A stretch of 64,000 nt of DNA, from NCBI GenBank assembly GCA_048013815.1, contig CM106586.1, positions 24,304,001 through 24,368,000 on the forward strand. The letters are read 5' to 3'. Positions 1 through 11,302 of the stretch are shown in pieces. The stretch is from Setoptus koraiensis. Lineage: Eukaryota > Arthropoda. Below the pieces are notes generated by a model that was not told where the DNA came from, ran no database searches, and worked only from the letters and a program-made list of their open reading frames with translations. A program made the position numbers and the translations under genes. The number at the start of each line of letters is the position of its first letter. Position 1 is the first letter of the stretch.

Positions 1-1792
1 CTTTCTGTCGAATATATAGATGATCGATAATGTTTAACTCAACTATTTCGGACTATATTATAACACAATACACGATACATACTAATCAATGTATATCAAG
101 ATAGCCCTATAATTGATAATATACGAAATTGTCATATATACAAAACTATACATACATTATAGTTACAACCGCCATGGGTCAAATCAAACCAACGGCACCA
201 AGCATCTCGCAAATACAAAAGCAATGTGTTTATCCTCATTAAGTAACAACTTCTGCAGTCTCTCTGAATAGCTTTTCTATGGAATTTATCTTGATTGTGG
301 TTTTGTTTATTTGACTAGAGCTAATAATTCTGTTGCTATCATTATTCTTTGCCTAACCTATGCTTATTGATGATAATTGCAACTTGGTAGCAATAAATTA
401 TGTGAACAAAACGTGCATCTAGCGTGGTGTTACTACGTGAACTTCTAGGCCCAGTTTACTTTGAGCAAATCAAAACAAAACTTGTTATTTTTTTATATCA
501 TCTATTATGATCTAATTAGAAAACAACAACAATAACAACCGGTTGAAAACTATTGATCAAGACAGACTCGAGCTAGCCTTTGTCGCCTCCATCAATGCAA
601 TAACAAAGTCATTGAATTATTGTTTGTCACAATACGAAACTTAATTGACAATCAGACAGCCCATGTTGATATATAGATATGGATGTAGGGCATTCTAACA
701 AGAGCTGATATGGTAACAAAAACTTGTCGGTCGAATAATACTGTTGACTAAAACGGCTATTCATACTATCTATACATTGGTCTTAGAATGGTTGTCTTAA
801 CCAGAAGAGGGCGCGATAAACATTACATTCATGATGAAGTTATGATAGTCAAAAATTAACATAGATTCTTATAATTACTGTGTTTTCTCGACACTATCAT
901 TGAATTACACACAGTAATCAACTACTGATTTTTCTAGAACAATTTCTATCTAATAAAATGAGAATATCGCTTATCCACACAAGCCATTATGATATCGACG
1001 GGTCTAGTTATTAACTGTCAATTGTGCCTATTTGTACTTAAGTTGTGTCGCATAGAGAAGGGGGAATCTGACAGAACAGACTGTACTTCAATTATCTCTT
1101 TGGGAACTTGATTGTAACTGGGTGTAAGATTAACACGAAACTAACATCAATAGTTCACATAACAGCAATAGATTGGTGTAAATATACACAGACTCATTAT
1201 AAAAACCGTGACCATATTATAGAGTTTAAGTAGATACCGTTAATGTTGCTAGCATTAATATCACTTAAATAGCTAGATCGAATTTCCAATGATGATGAGA
1301 AATAAAGCAAGATCAAAATTCTATCGTGAGAGCGAAAGCAACAAATGATGAATGAGGTTCTCAAAGGTAAAGTTCATCGCTGATTAGGCATTTCTTTGAA
1401 TTCCGGTTATGAAGATACATCAAGACAATACATGAGAGCGAGAGAGAGAGAGAGAGAGTATTGGTGTATTAGGTTCATCGCCATCATTGTCATGGAAACT
1501 ATATTGAGTGACAGATAGCGAACTAGCTTTAGGTGAAGTTTAACTGCCGAAGCTAGCCGAAATAAACTAACACACATTGTCACACTCTGTGTATTGTCTC
1601 TGTCTAGCTATCTGAAAATAGTGTCGAAAAAGTTCGATCCTGATAATTATGCTATTGTATAGACATACACAACACATCGGTGTAGAGCTCTCGAGAACCC
1701 AATTGAGGGTGTGAGATATTTTGCAATAGGAGATGGTGAATAAAGATAAAATTGAAGACAGATAGTTATCATTTGTAGAGTGTGTATGTGTG

Positions 1793-1853
<61 letters not shown>

Positions 1854-2349
1854 GAAAGAGAGACGACGGGGCGAGGAAAGACAAAGAGAGAGTTACTGTA
1901 GCGCAATTTGATATGGTTATTTGATACAAACAATGGATTTTTTCAAATTTATATGCGATTGTCGTTTGATTATCTGATCTGGCCAATCATCTAATATTTG
2001 CACATCGTACCTATACCCTCGCCTAATAATTAGTGCGTTTAGTGTCGATGCCTAGCATGTTATATTCATCATAATTAACAACTTTTTTCTATTCTATCAA
2101 TATTATACAGACACTACATCAATTGTAATAAACTAATGGTGCTAATAGTAATGGTTATGAGTCACAAAAGCAGCCTAAACTCAACAAAATGAAGAGAAAC
2201 AAAATGAAGAGAAAAAGGAAAAAAAAGTGACTAGCCCAGAAAAAAGCTGGCGCATGATTTTTGGGCTCTTTTCTTGCCACTTTGATTGACATCGATAGCT
2301 TAATATAGCGCAAATCTAGTACTTTTTCAACCTACTGATCAACTCGCCA
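1..2349. other. Gene-free flank upstream of the PFK-2 gene
   Basis: AT-rich spacer with no ORF that looks coding. It holds two GA arrays (about 1433-1458 and 1795-1850). The only long frame on the minus strand (1567-1986) is a Ser-Leu repeat translated from the second array. I see no RNA gene or mobile element here. Confidence 0.7.
1795..1850. repeat. (GA)n microsatellite
   Basis: About 27 uninterrupted GA units, followed by a purine-rich stretch to about 1890. A shorter GA array lies at about 1433-1458. Confidence 0.95.
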
Positions 2350-2385
2350 TATAAAAAGAGGACAACTGCACCAGAACTTCACTGT
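2350..2385 (+). promoter_or_regulatory. TATA box and initiator of the PFK-2 gene
   Basis: TATAAAAAG lies at 2350-2358. A TTCACTG initiator-like site has its A at 2381, 31 nt downstream, which is normal TATA-to-start spacing. The 300-odd nt from there to the coding start contain no ATG, so the first ATG after this promoter is the predicted start at 2691. The start site is inferred from sequence only. Confidence 0.6.
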
Positions 2386-2690
2386 AGTCTGTCATTTGAA
2401 ATTGTCCGTCGACTACAGCACTCACATATATTCAGATACAAGCAATTAATCACAATCATTTACAAATTTCAGACACATTACATACATTATACACACTACA
2501 CTCTTGATTATCGACATTATTATATTTACATAAGTTCTCATTACAACCCATTTTATTTTCACTCAAATATTATAACTATAAAATCTTTGTTGAAGTAAGC
2601 CCAAATTAATCAACACAAAAACATTTATTAAAACAAAAAGTATAACATATTGACCACCATTCAACACTGTTCACGTACGTCACTTTTTTC

Positions 2691-3659
2691 ATGAATCACT
2701 CACATCAATACCCTTCAATAGGAGCCATGTTGATTGAAAAGCCAACTGTGATAGCAATGGTCGGACTACCAGCACGTGGAAAGACTTTTATATCAAAGAA
2801 ATTGTTACAATACGCATATAATCAGTTGGGTTTAGTTGGTCGAGTTTTCAATGTTGGCGATTACAGACGGCTCGCCACCGACTATAGTGCACATGACTTT
2901 TTTAGATCTGACAACAAGCAAGCCTTGGCAATAAGAAAGTAAGTTACATGGTAGATCGATCAATTGTATCAATCATACTTATTTCATCGTTAAGATGATA
3001 ATGTATTGGTTACTATAACAAGTTAACTAATCGTGATTTATTGAATCTTCGTTTCTTGAATCTTGTAGCAAACTAGCGATGGACGCCCTCGAAGACATGT
3101 GCTCTTGGCTAGCCAAAGACGACCACAGAATTGCCATCTATGATGCCACAAACTCTACGAGAGACAGACGTGAATTGATATACGATGCTGTAGTATGTAA
3201 ATACAACTACAATCTATTTTTTGTTGAATCCATCTGTGATGACAAATCTATTATAGAAGCTAACGTTATGGTGAGTTCTATTTCTCTGTTTATCTATCGA
3301 GAAGGAAATCAATTAGTGAGTTGTTTGCGGCCATTTCGAATTAGTTAACTATTATTCTAACCATCAGCAACATTTGTGTCCCACTTCAAATCCATTTTAT
3401 TCTATTATCAAATTAGATGAAGTCACATAGCCCCGATTATAAACATTTGGACGATAAGAGGGCCGCTATTAATGATTTCAAACAAAGAATTGAGCATTAC
3501 CGTTCTAGATATCAGCCTCTGAATTCTGAAGATCCTCAAGAATGCAAATACTCATTTGTGCAAATATTCAACGCTGGTCAAAAAATTTACAATCATCATT
3601 GCAAAAGTAAGATACAAAGATTATTATTCAATTATTTATTGGACCTGTATGTCAAATAA
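2691..3659 (+). CDS. 6-phosphofructo-2-kinase, kinase-only PFKFB-family protein
   Basis: Three exons: 2691-2938, 3069-3270 and 3417-3659, all with GT-AG introns, giving about 230 residues. The PFK-2 half of PFKFB makes fructose-2,6-bisphosphate, the activator of glycolytic PFK-1, in the cytosol. Visible motifs in order are the Walker A loop GLPARGKT, FNVGDYRR, DATNSTRDRR, FVESICDD, a Lys before SPDY that matches the family's substrate-loop Lys, and RIEHYRSRYQPL. Similarity continues to the end of the kinase module (FNYLLDLYV, family YYLMNIHV), then the frame stops. No RHGE phosphatase motif follows before the next gene on the opposite strand. Family members are normally bifunctional and about 450-520 residues, so this one has the kinase half only. 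A GTAAGA inside exon 3 (3606) could be an alternative donor, but homology reads straight through it. Confidence 0.9.
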
Positions 3660-3660
3660 A
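3655..3660 (+). terminator. Poly(A) signal overlapping the PFK-2 stop codon
   Basis: AATAAA at 3655-3660 contains the TAA stop (3657-3659). If used, the mRNA has almost no 3' UTR and no room for a phosphatase-domain exon. Confidence 0.55.
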
Positions 3661-4188
3661 ACTTAATGATTTCCTTTTCGTAATTAATATGATTCCTTGC
3701 ACCATTTGATAATCTCACAAGTAATTATTTACAAATACTATAAATTTGATTTGGCAAAAGAGAACATAAATTAAAATATTCTTATTGGTGTTGCTGTTGT
3801 TTTTTAAATAAGTTAGCTTAAAATATAATAACCTGAGCGCTTTGCTATCCGCAGTATTGAGGTATTTTCTGAGTACACTTGAGTTTCAATCCATAACAGT
3901 GCTGCCTGCCTTAAAATTGGTAATTGCAAACTTAAATTAACTTATTAACTTAACATAACGATACTTTACAAAACTATATACCATTTTCAAACATGAACTA
4001 ATAATATAACATTAAATATATTTAACTATTTAACAACAATATAACAATATATAACAGTATGTACAAATCTACTTAAGCTTATAACATAGTGAATTAATAT
4101 GATAGGAGTCTATTCGATGAAATATATGATAAGTGATAATATCAACAATTATAATAATAAATCAATGATCTTTGTGTGTCAAACATGA
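3660..4188. other. Convergent 3' spacer between PFK-2 and the zinc-finger gene
   Basis: AT-rich sequence without an ORF, probably mostly the 3' UTR of the minus-strand zinc-finger gene. The only clear minus-strand AATAAA I see (TTTATT on the plus strand, 3635-3640) lies inside the last PFK-2 exon, so the two transcripts may overlap at their 3' ends. Confidence 0.5.
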
Positions 4189-7068
4189 CTATGAGGTGGC
4201 AGTTTGTGACTGTTGAATTTGTTGTGCGCTATTGTTGTTAACTAGATTCCTCTGTGGAAGTTGGCAGTTCAAATGGAATCTAAATATGTGAAAACGTAGG
4301 GAATCGCGACGATTCACAGAGAAGTCACAATTGTCTATTTTGCAACTGAAAATATATCTATGATCGTAGAGATGATTTAAATATTGACGCCAAAATCTGA
4401 ATGTTCTTGTTCCATTTCCGCAAAACTCACAACAATATGGACGTTGGCCGTGAACAGAATGGTTATGTTTATCATAATCAAAAGTAGCTTCAAAACGTAA
4501 ATTGCATTGATTACATAAGAATTCTCCACGTCGACGATTGAAGATTTTCATAACCTTATCAACAGCATCCTCTTGATACCATTCTTTGTTGAGGTCTAAA
4601 TGAATTGATTGATGTTGCATCAGTCTGTGCCGATCGTCGAAAGAAGAACCACATGTATCACATTTGAAATCGACGTCGTTGCTAGATGAAAGAGTTGATA
4701 TTTGTCCACGTGATGTTTTGGCCATGATTGCGCTGACATTGTTATTGTTGTTATTGATACTATTGATATTGTTGTTGTTATTGTTATGATACGGTATGGG
4801 TGTTGATGGGCTTGATGACAGTGCGTGATTAGCGACTGCAGAATTCATATCCAACGCCATAGGATAGCCTAGATCAAGATCGCTTTCTAATTTGTGCTTT
4901 TTAAGTTTGTTTTGACTCGTTCGAAGATCTATCGAGGCATTGCCAGATTGATTGTTCAAGTCATAAGCGGATGTAAGAAATTGAGTGGCCGTCATGTTAT
5001 TAGGGTCTACAGCTGGTCTCTTTTTTCTAATAGTTTCGGACAATAGTGATTTGATGATCATTTTTTGATGGCGGTCTCGTTTATTTGCCCTCGTGAGTTC
5101 TTCATTGTATCTTTGTTTTGTTCTTTCAGTAAGAGTTCTAATTAGATCTTGATCCATGGAAGAAAGATAGCTTGCTATCAAAGGGGACTGATATTGATTC
5201 AACTGGGCCATTGAAGCTTCAATATTGGATACAGTAACATTATCTGTTGTCAATGAGGCCAAGTTATGATTGTCCATCACATCTATAGCGTCATTATTAG
5301 TATTATTAGTTACATCATGATTGCTGCTTTGGTCGTGCAAACCATCATGAGAGTTTTTATGATTACGCTCACCTGTTGCCTGGCAAGACATATCTTCTGG
5401 CATGTCATTGACATCGCTGCAGATTGTAACTGCATCCATGGAGGCTACATCTGAATAGTAATCCTGATTATTACTAGTGATTCGGCCACTAGAAGCACCA
5501 GTAGGTGGCTGGGCATCGTTTTCGAGAGATCTTTTTAATTCTGGTTGAAGTTTGCCTTTGTAGTGACAAGAGAATATATGCAACTTAAGCAATTGTAAAT
5601 TGGTTGATTTGTGCCTACAGCTAGGGTCTACTTGACAATGGTAATTAAAACAATGGGAAGCTCGATGTTTTTGAAAACTTTTCCATGAGCTGAAAGATTG
5701 ATTACAATCGCTCATGGGACATTTGAATGGCCTATCAGAATGTTTAAGCATGTGATTTTGATATTCCAATATTGTCTTAAAGGCTGAATTACACTTTTTA
5801 CAATACAGTCCTTGTTGTTGTTGATTTTGTTTGCGGTGTATGTCGAAATAAATTAAACTTGAATTGTTTGGTGTCTTAGTATACATGTCTGGACTGAAAT
5901 CAAAGTGTGTAGCCATATGGAGATCTAGGCCAAATTTTCTCTTGAAACGCTTAAAGCAACCACTCGCGTCACACTCAAATGGAAATTCATTAGAGTGCAC
6001 AACTTTATGATGCCGCAACTTCCTCAATGAATTGAAACTCTTATTACATTCGGCACAAATAAAATCAGCCTCAGCTTGCTCAATGTCCGCCTCAGGATCT
6101 TGATCAACGTCCGGTTCATTTTCTAAGCACTCGGCCTCAAGTAGATCGGTATCAGCATCGGCGTCAGCGTCCACGTCTACATCAGCATCGGGATCAATAT
6201 CCTCGTCATTGTCATCGTCGCAATCATTGTTTGTTATTTGCAATGGCGCTAATGGGTCTGCTTGATCGTTTCTGGCAACACGTGAATCATTATGATTATG
6301 ATTATGATGATTGTGCTGTTGCTGATGTTGGCTGATATTTTGGAATGAGGCAATAAATTTCGACCACGAAGACGCTGCATCTAATGCTGGATTAAAGTTA
6401 GTTGAGTCACCATTGACGTTATTAATATTATTATTATTATGATTTATGGTTGTGTCAGTTAAATTATGATTATGTTGCTGTTCTAAACTATAGAGATCTG
6501 CTTCTTCTTCGTCTGTTTCATCATCGGCATCTTCCACCGGATTATCTTCATCTTTGGGTATGCCCATAGATTGGCACAATAATTGCAATTGTTGCTCAAT
6601 AGAATCTAACACCAATTGATTATTGCGTTGAATCTGTTGAATTAGTTTCCTATGTTTCATGATGATGCCCCTATGCCTCTTGAAAATTTCTGCTTGCATC
6701 GGAATTGGCTGATATTGTTGTTGCTGTTGTTGAATTTGCTCAAGTTGTTGTAATTGATTATTTAATTGGTCTTGCTGTTGCGATGTTGGTAATTGTGTTA
6801 TATTTGCTGTTGGTGTTGTTGATGTTGTGGACGATGTCTGGTCTGTTTGTGTTTGTTGTTGTTGTTGTTGTTGTTGTTGTTGCTGCTGCTGTGGTTCTAG
6901 GGAAATTGGTGTTGTGTTATTATTGTTATTAATATTATTATTATTGTTGTTATTGTCGTTATCAATATCTGTGGCTGTTGTAGTATTATCATTATTGGTG
7001 GTAATAGTTTCGTCGTTGTTGTTGTTGACACTTTCTTGGTCGTCTGGGGTCACGTGTTGATGCTTCAT
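4189..7068 (-). CDS. Nine-finger C2H2 zinc-finger protein, Q/N-rich
   Basis: One uninterrupted 959-codon frame. The first third is low complexity: Asn/Thr runs, a 13-Gln run, a coiled Q-rich segment and an Asp/Ala-rich acidic stretch ending near residue 330. Nine C2H2 fingers follow in two clusters: about residues 336-358, 362-386, 420-442, 444-468 and 476-502, then 800-822, 848-870, 876-901 and 907-933. Several have C-X4-C or long spacings (finger 5 is C-X5-C), so this is not a tandem KRAB-like array. The region between clusters is Ser/Asn/Asp-rich with a basic KKRP patch near 690. It is probably a nuclear DNA- or RNA-binding regulator. I do not recognise the orthologue. The ATG is the first in frame after upstream non-coding repeats. 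Confidence 0.9.
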   Translation of the reverse strand: MKHQHVTPDDQESVNNNNDETITTNNDNTTTATDIDNDNNNNNNNINNNNNTTPISLEPQQQQQQQQQQQQQTQTDQTSSTTSTTPTANITQLPTSQQQDQLNNQLQQLEQIQQQQQQYQPIPMQAEIFKRHRGIIMKHRKLIQQIQRNNQLVLDSIEQQLQLLCQSMGIPKDEDNPVEDADDETDEEEADLYSLEQQHNHNLTDTTINHNNNNINNVNGDSTNFNPALDAASSWSKFIASFQNISQHQQQHNHHNHNHNDSRVARNDQADPLAPLQITNNDCDDDNDEDIDPDADVDVDADADADTDLLEAECLENEPDVDQDPEADIEQAEADFICAECNKSFNSLRKLRHHKVVHSNEFPFECDASGCFKRFKRKFGLDLHMATHFDFSPDMYTKTPNNSSLIYFDIHRKQNQQQQGLYCKKCNSAFKTILEYQNHMLKHSDRPFKCPMSDCNQSFSSWKSFQKHRASHCFNYHCQVDPSCRHKSTNLQLLKLHIFSCHYKGKLQPELKRSLENDAQPPTGASSGRITSNNQDYYSDVASMDAVTICSDVNDMPEDMSCQATGERNHKNSHDGLHDQSSNHDVTNNTNNDAIDVMDNHNLASLTTDNVTVSNIEASMAQLNQYQSPLIASYLSSMDQDLIRTLTERTKQRYNEELTRANKRDRHQKMIIKSLLSETIRKKRPAVDPNNMTATQFLTSAYDLNNQSGNASIDLRTSQNKLKKHKLESDLDLGYPMALDMNSAVANHALSSSPSTPIPYHNNNNNNINSINNNNNNVSAIMAKTSRGQISTLSSSNDVDFKCDTCGSSFDDRHRLMQHQSIHLDLNKEWYQEDAVDKVMKIFNRRRGEFLCNQCNLRFEATFDYDKHNHSVHGQRPYCCEFCGNGTRTFRFWRQYLNHLYDHRYIFSCKIDNCDFSVNRRDSLRFHIFRFHLNCQLPQRNLVNNNSAQQIQQSQTATS

Positions 7069-7461
7069 GATGGGGTCTATTATGTTATTATTGATTGCGA
7101 GTTTTTAGCAAGTTATGAAAAATATGAATTCTGTTGTTTGGTTGTTGCTGTATTCGGCCGACATCCACTCGCACAATGAGCAAAAACGAGAATAAGCGAG
7201 ATAGAGAGCCACTACCGCACACATAACAACATCAGGATGGCCAATTCAACTGGAAAGCGGCAGCAGCGGCAACAGGCAGCAACGGCGGCACCAGCGGTAC
7301 AGCGATGAGGATATCGGTCTAACGGGAACTGGCTTTCACTCTTTCTCTCTAACTTGCAATCTCTGCTTTGTACTGTATATTGTATACTACTGTATATGTA
7401 ATGTTGTTGTTGTGCTCATAACATGTTCGTCTGTCTGTCTGTCTGCAACTGTTCAAATCGA

Positions 7462-7462
<1 letters not shown>

Positions 7463-7549
<87 letters not shown>
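7463..7549. repeat. (GT)n microsatellite
   Basis: About 43 GT units, pure. A complementary CA array lies about 200 nt downstream. Confidence 0.97.
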
Positions 7550-7550
<1 letters not shown>

Positions 7551-7753
7551 TGCAACAAATTCGCCAGTTGCGAACTGTGGGTTGTTATGATGTCCTATAG
7601 TAACTAGTAGTGCTAGTAGTGGTAGTAATGATTGCAGTGGTTGTAGTGCCAGTGATGGTGGTAGTGAATCCTTTTACTTTCGTTCTATGCGGATGATTGG
7701 TGAAAGTTAGCGAACAAGAGAAGGCGGCAGGGAAACGGCGAAACTGGGACGAG

Positions 7754-7776
7754 GACACACACACACACACACACAC
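7754..7776. repeat. (CA)n microsatellite
   Basis: About 11 CA units. It lies in inverted orientation to the GT array at 7463-7549. A similar short CA array lies at about 7976-7994. Confidence 0.95.
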
Positions 7777-8068
7777 GCAGATAGCCTATAACTCATATAG
7801 CAAGAGCAACAAGTTTGCAACAGGACTGGGCGAGGGGCATTGGAGACCAGGGAAAGTTACGACGCACGAACTTTGAGCCGCTCCATCCTCGCATCCTGTA
7901 ACACACACACAAATGGTCTCACGCATTAAGTCTGGACGGCGGGCGCACGCACCGAACAAACTGGGCAATCCACTCGCACACACACACACACACATTCGCT
8001 TGCTGCTGTATATTGTATATAAGATGGAGACGGGTCTCGCATAAGCAACCCACACAAGCCTTAGTGTC

Positions 8069-8086
8069 CTCTCTCTCTCTCTCTCT
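8069..8086. repeat. (CT)n microsatellite
   Basis: Nine CT units. A similar short array lies at about 8754-8773. Confidence 0.9.
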
Positions 8087-10280
8087 GCGTCCCGTTCGCT
8101 TGCCACCGCCGAATGAATATGTGCGCTGCCTTGAGGGAGTTGCGCATTGTGGATGCAAGCAATTCTATTGCACTCTCACCGTTGGCACACCATCTATCCA
8201 CAATCTGCATTCCAGATACACATACAGATGCACACAGTGTACAGACTGGCATGCACAAAAGTTCGATACATCATGCATCCATCGTAATGCAATGGCGAGG
8301 CGGCAGTATAGTTAGTTATCGAATTTAATTCCATTTGAATTGGCGCAACCAGCACACTTTATGTGTGAGTGCGACACAACTGGTTGTTGCTGCCGGCTTG
8401 TGTGTCCGTTCTCAAGTCTCGAGCTGTGCGCACACTCTTTACTTTCAATTTACATTTGTTAGTTCGCTAGCCACATATTGATGCAGTATAAAGCGACAGC
8501 ACAATCAACAGCCAGAGAATCTATCAAGAAAATGGCGCCTCTCTTTACTACCAACTAAAAAGTAACTAAAAAGACAGCAGATGTTCGCACTTGCAAACTA
8601 CGGACAAAAATTCTATTTCATTTCTTGATATTGTGCTAGCGAGCACATTGGCTTGCTGCTTTTGCCGGGCCTGTTCTTGTCCGGTCCAGTCTTGTCTGGC
8701 GTGGCGTGGTGTGGAATTGTACTAGTTTGATGGCATTTGGTATGCGGCAACTTTCTCTCTCTCTCTCTCTCTCACTTCAACATGTTCCCCCACTCGCACT
8801 CTTGAAACAAGAGGTTCTCGCTCATTCTCGCACTACCACCAGAACTAGCCAGAATTACAACCACTACCACTACCGCCAACAACTACTACCACTACTACTG
8901 TTGTTATCGAAGTCAGCAACAAGTATTACATGAGATGAACGTTATCATTAAGGGGGCGAGGTAGCAGACCGCCAGCAACCGCCAGAATACTGTCAGATTA
9001 TCACAGCCACAGCAATCACTTGCTAGATATACGACATGATAGAGGGAGGGAGCCAGTGAGCCAGCGAGCCAGCTAGCGACGCAAGAGAGGCGACGTAAGA
9101 ATTATCAGAAGAACGAGCCAACGACAGAATAACAACACAATGGGCACACACATGTGTTAGTATGGTACACACACACACATTATTATATAATATATAATAT
9201 AATTTATCTTGCCAAAGAAAGGAACCATCATGATTGATTCAGATAAGACAAGGCAAAACGAGCGAGCATTCGTGGACTAACACACTGACACACTAACGCT
9301 GACTAATGGAGCTTACATATCGGCCGAGATATGGATGGTAGATATGCGAGGGCCAACCATGAAAGTATTGACCAGTCGGCTGGTGGGAATAACAAAAAAT
9401 TTATCGGGACAGAGAGAGACAGACGGAACAGCAATACTTTTGTGCTATTACTTGCAAGCTTCAAACTACTACCACTACTAACCTCTTATGACTTACGTGT
9501 CAAATGAAAGCGCTGAGACTGAAAGTAAACTTCTAGTGAGAGTGAAAGTAAAAGTGAAAGCAAATGTGCAAATAGTGGAAGAAGAGGCAACGCTGCGCGC
9601 TAGTTTATCACCGTAGGACAAACATCGACGGCCAGCCAGACAAGCCAGCCAGTTTGAGCAGTCTGCTGGCCAACAAGTTTTCAGGCTAGCCAATTGAACA
9701 GTTAACTTGTTCTAAGCCTTTGCAACCCATCAGCTCACTAGCCATAGGTCTATCCGGAATGCTTGTTGTCTGTTAGATGAGAGAAAGAAAAAAAAATGAA
9801 AGTTGCATTAGAATTAGGAATAGCTCGCGATACTTAAGAGCATGTTGCTTGGTATGTGTGCGCCTCCTCGTTGCAGTTTCAAACCAAACGGCTTGGCGAA
9901 TCAGCAAATACTTGATGGCTCACATCACGCACACTCTCAACGTACTACTTCTTGATATCAAATACAATGGATATGGCCAGAGAGAAGAAATTCCACTTTC
10001 TCTCCCGATCTCACATAGGCACGAACCTGGCTATATAACTCTCCAGGCAAACACTGAAAGAACGAAAGGGAAAGTTGTCTGTTCGCCATTTACATGGTTA
10101 TCGTCGCCTCAAGCTTTCCAAATAGCCGCTTCACGAACTCAAATTGAGTGGAAAGGAAGTTCCATTTTGCCATCCATATAATGCATCTAACAGGCTAGCT
10201 AAACTGGCTGGACAAAGAAAGTCGTAGGATTGGGAAAATCTAAAAGCTGATTTGATATGATCATGTCGATAAAAATCGCT

Positions 10281-10282
<2 letters not shown>

Positions 10283-10338
<56 letters not shown>
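10283..10338. repeat. (CT)n microsatellite
   Basis: About 28 CT units, then a broken CT-rich tail to about 10349. Confidence 0.95.
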
Positions 10339-10342
<4 letters not shown>

Positions 10343-11279
10343 TCTCCCTAAGTTCCGTTGGCTTCGTCAACTCTATCAGTACCGGCCAGTGCTGTATTAC
10401 TGACAACAACACCAGCAGGCATTCTCTTTCACTCTTTTTTCTCAAGTCGAGATTTATCATTTTGGTGATGCTGTCGCCTACCAACATCAACCTGATCATT
10501 GAAGAACGAGAAATCCCTGTCATAGAAAAGAAAAACTTTCACTTCCACCAATTTAATGTTCTGCCCATTCTAACAATTGTGTCTGACATAGAATGCTAGA
10601 CTGTTGTAGTCGTTTTGGAATTAACCACGCTGACTAGACCTTCTACTATGAAGCCTTCGGAACACAATAGAGAAGGAGAGAACTGAATTAACTGTGGAGT
10701 CTGCTGTAATGACCAAGCAATAACAAGTAGACATAAAGGCCAGCAGGCATGCGGATGGACTGGAGGAGAAGAGGGAAGACAGCATTAGGTCGGATCAAAC
10801 AAGCCATCATCATCAGACTAACTTTGACACACAATTATTACAGGAACTCTAGCCAACAACAGGTACAGCTACCACAGCAAGTAGACAGCTTACATAAAGC
10901 AAATTCATTGTAGGAACAGCAACCATGACTGTAATGACTCATTCTGTCTAAACAACGACCAACAACTAATAACAATGGGCATTATATTATTCTAGCGTAC
11001 TAGACGTACTACTATTCTCAACAAACACCACTAGTATCATCATCTTATCCACCTCCACCAAACATCAAACATATGAGTGTACGGATGTATCCCACCTGGA
11101 TGGCGTAACGGGAAAAGGGGCGCTACTTCTTTCACCATGATGGCGTCAGACAGGCAGCATTCAGCAACACAACGGATAAGTTCGAGGCTAGCTGGCGAGC
11201 GAGAGACGCTCTTCATTTCAATATGCTGTTGCTACTATCCTGATATTATACAGGATTGAGCTTATCGCTAGCACTACCA

Positions 11280-11302
11280 TATATATATATATATATATAT
11301 AT
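11280..11302. repeat. (AT)n microsatellite
   Basis: About 11 AT units, with no coding frame around it. Confidence 0.9.

Noticed and set aside
1567-1986. 139-codon minus-strand frame
   Set aside because: It is mostly a Ser-Leu repeat translated from the GA array at 1795-1850, with no other support.
3660-4188. Missing FBPase-2 exon of the PFK-2 gene
   Set aside because: I read this interval for RHGE and other phosphatase motifs on the plus strand and found none. It is AT-rich with many stops.
6705-7060. Plus-strand frames opposite the zinc-finger gene (poly-Val, poly-Cys)
   Set aside because: They are the complement of CAA-coded poly-Gln and Asn runs in the real minus-strand gene.
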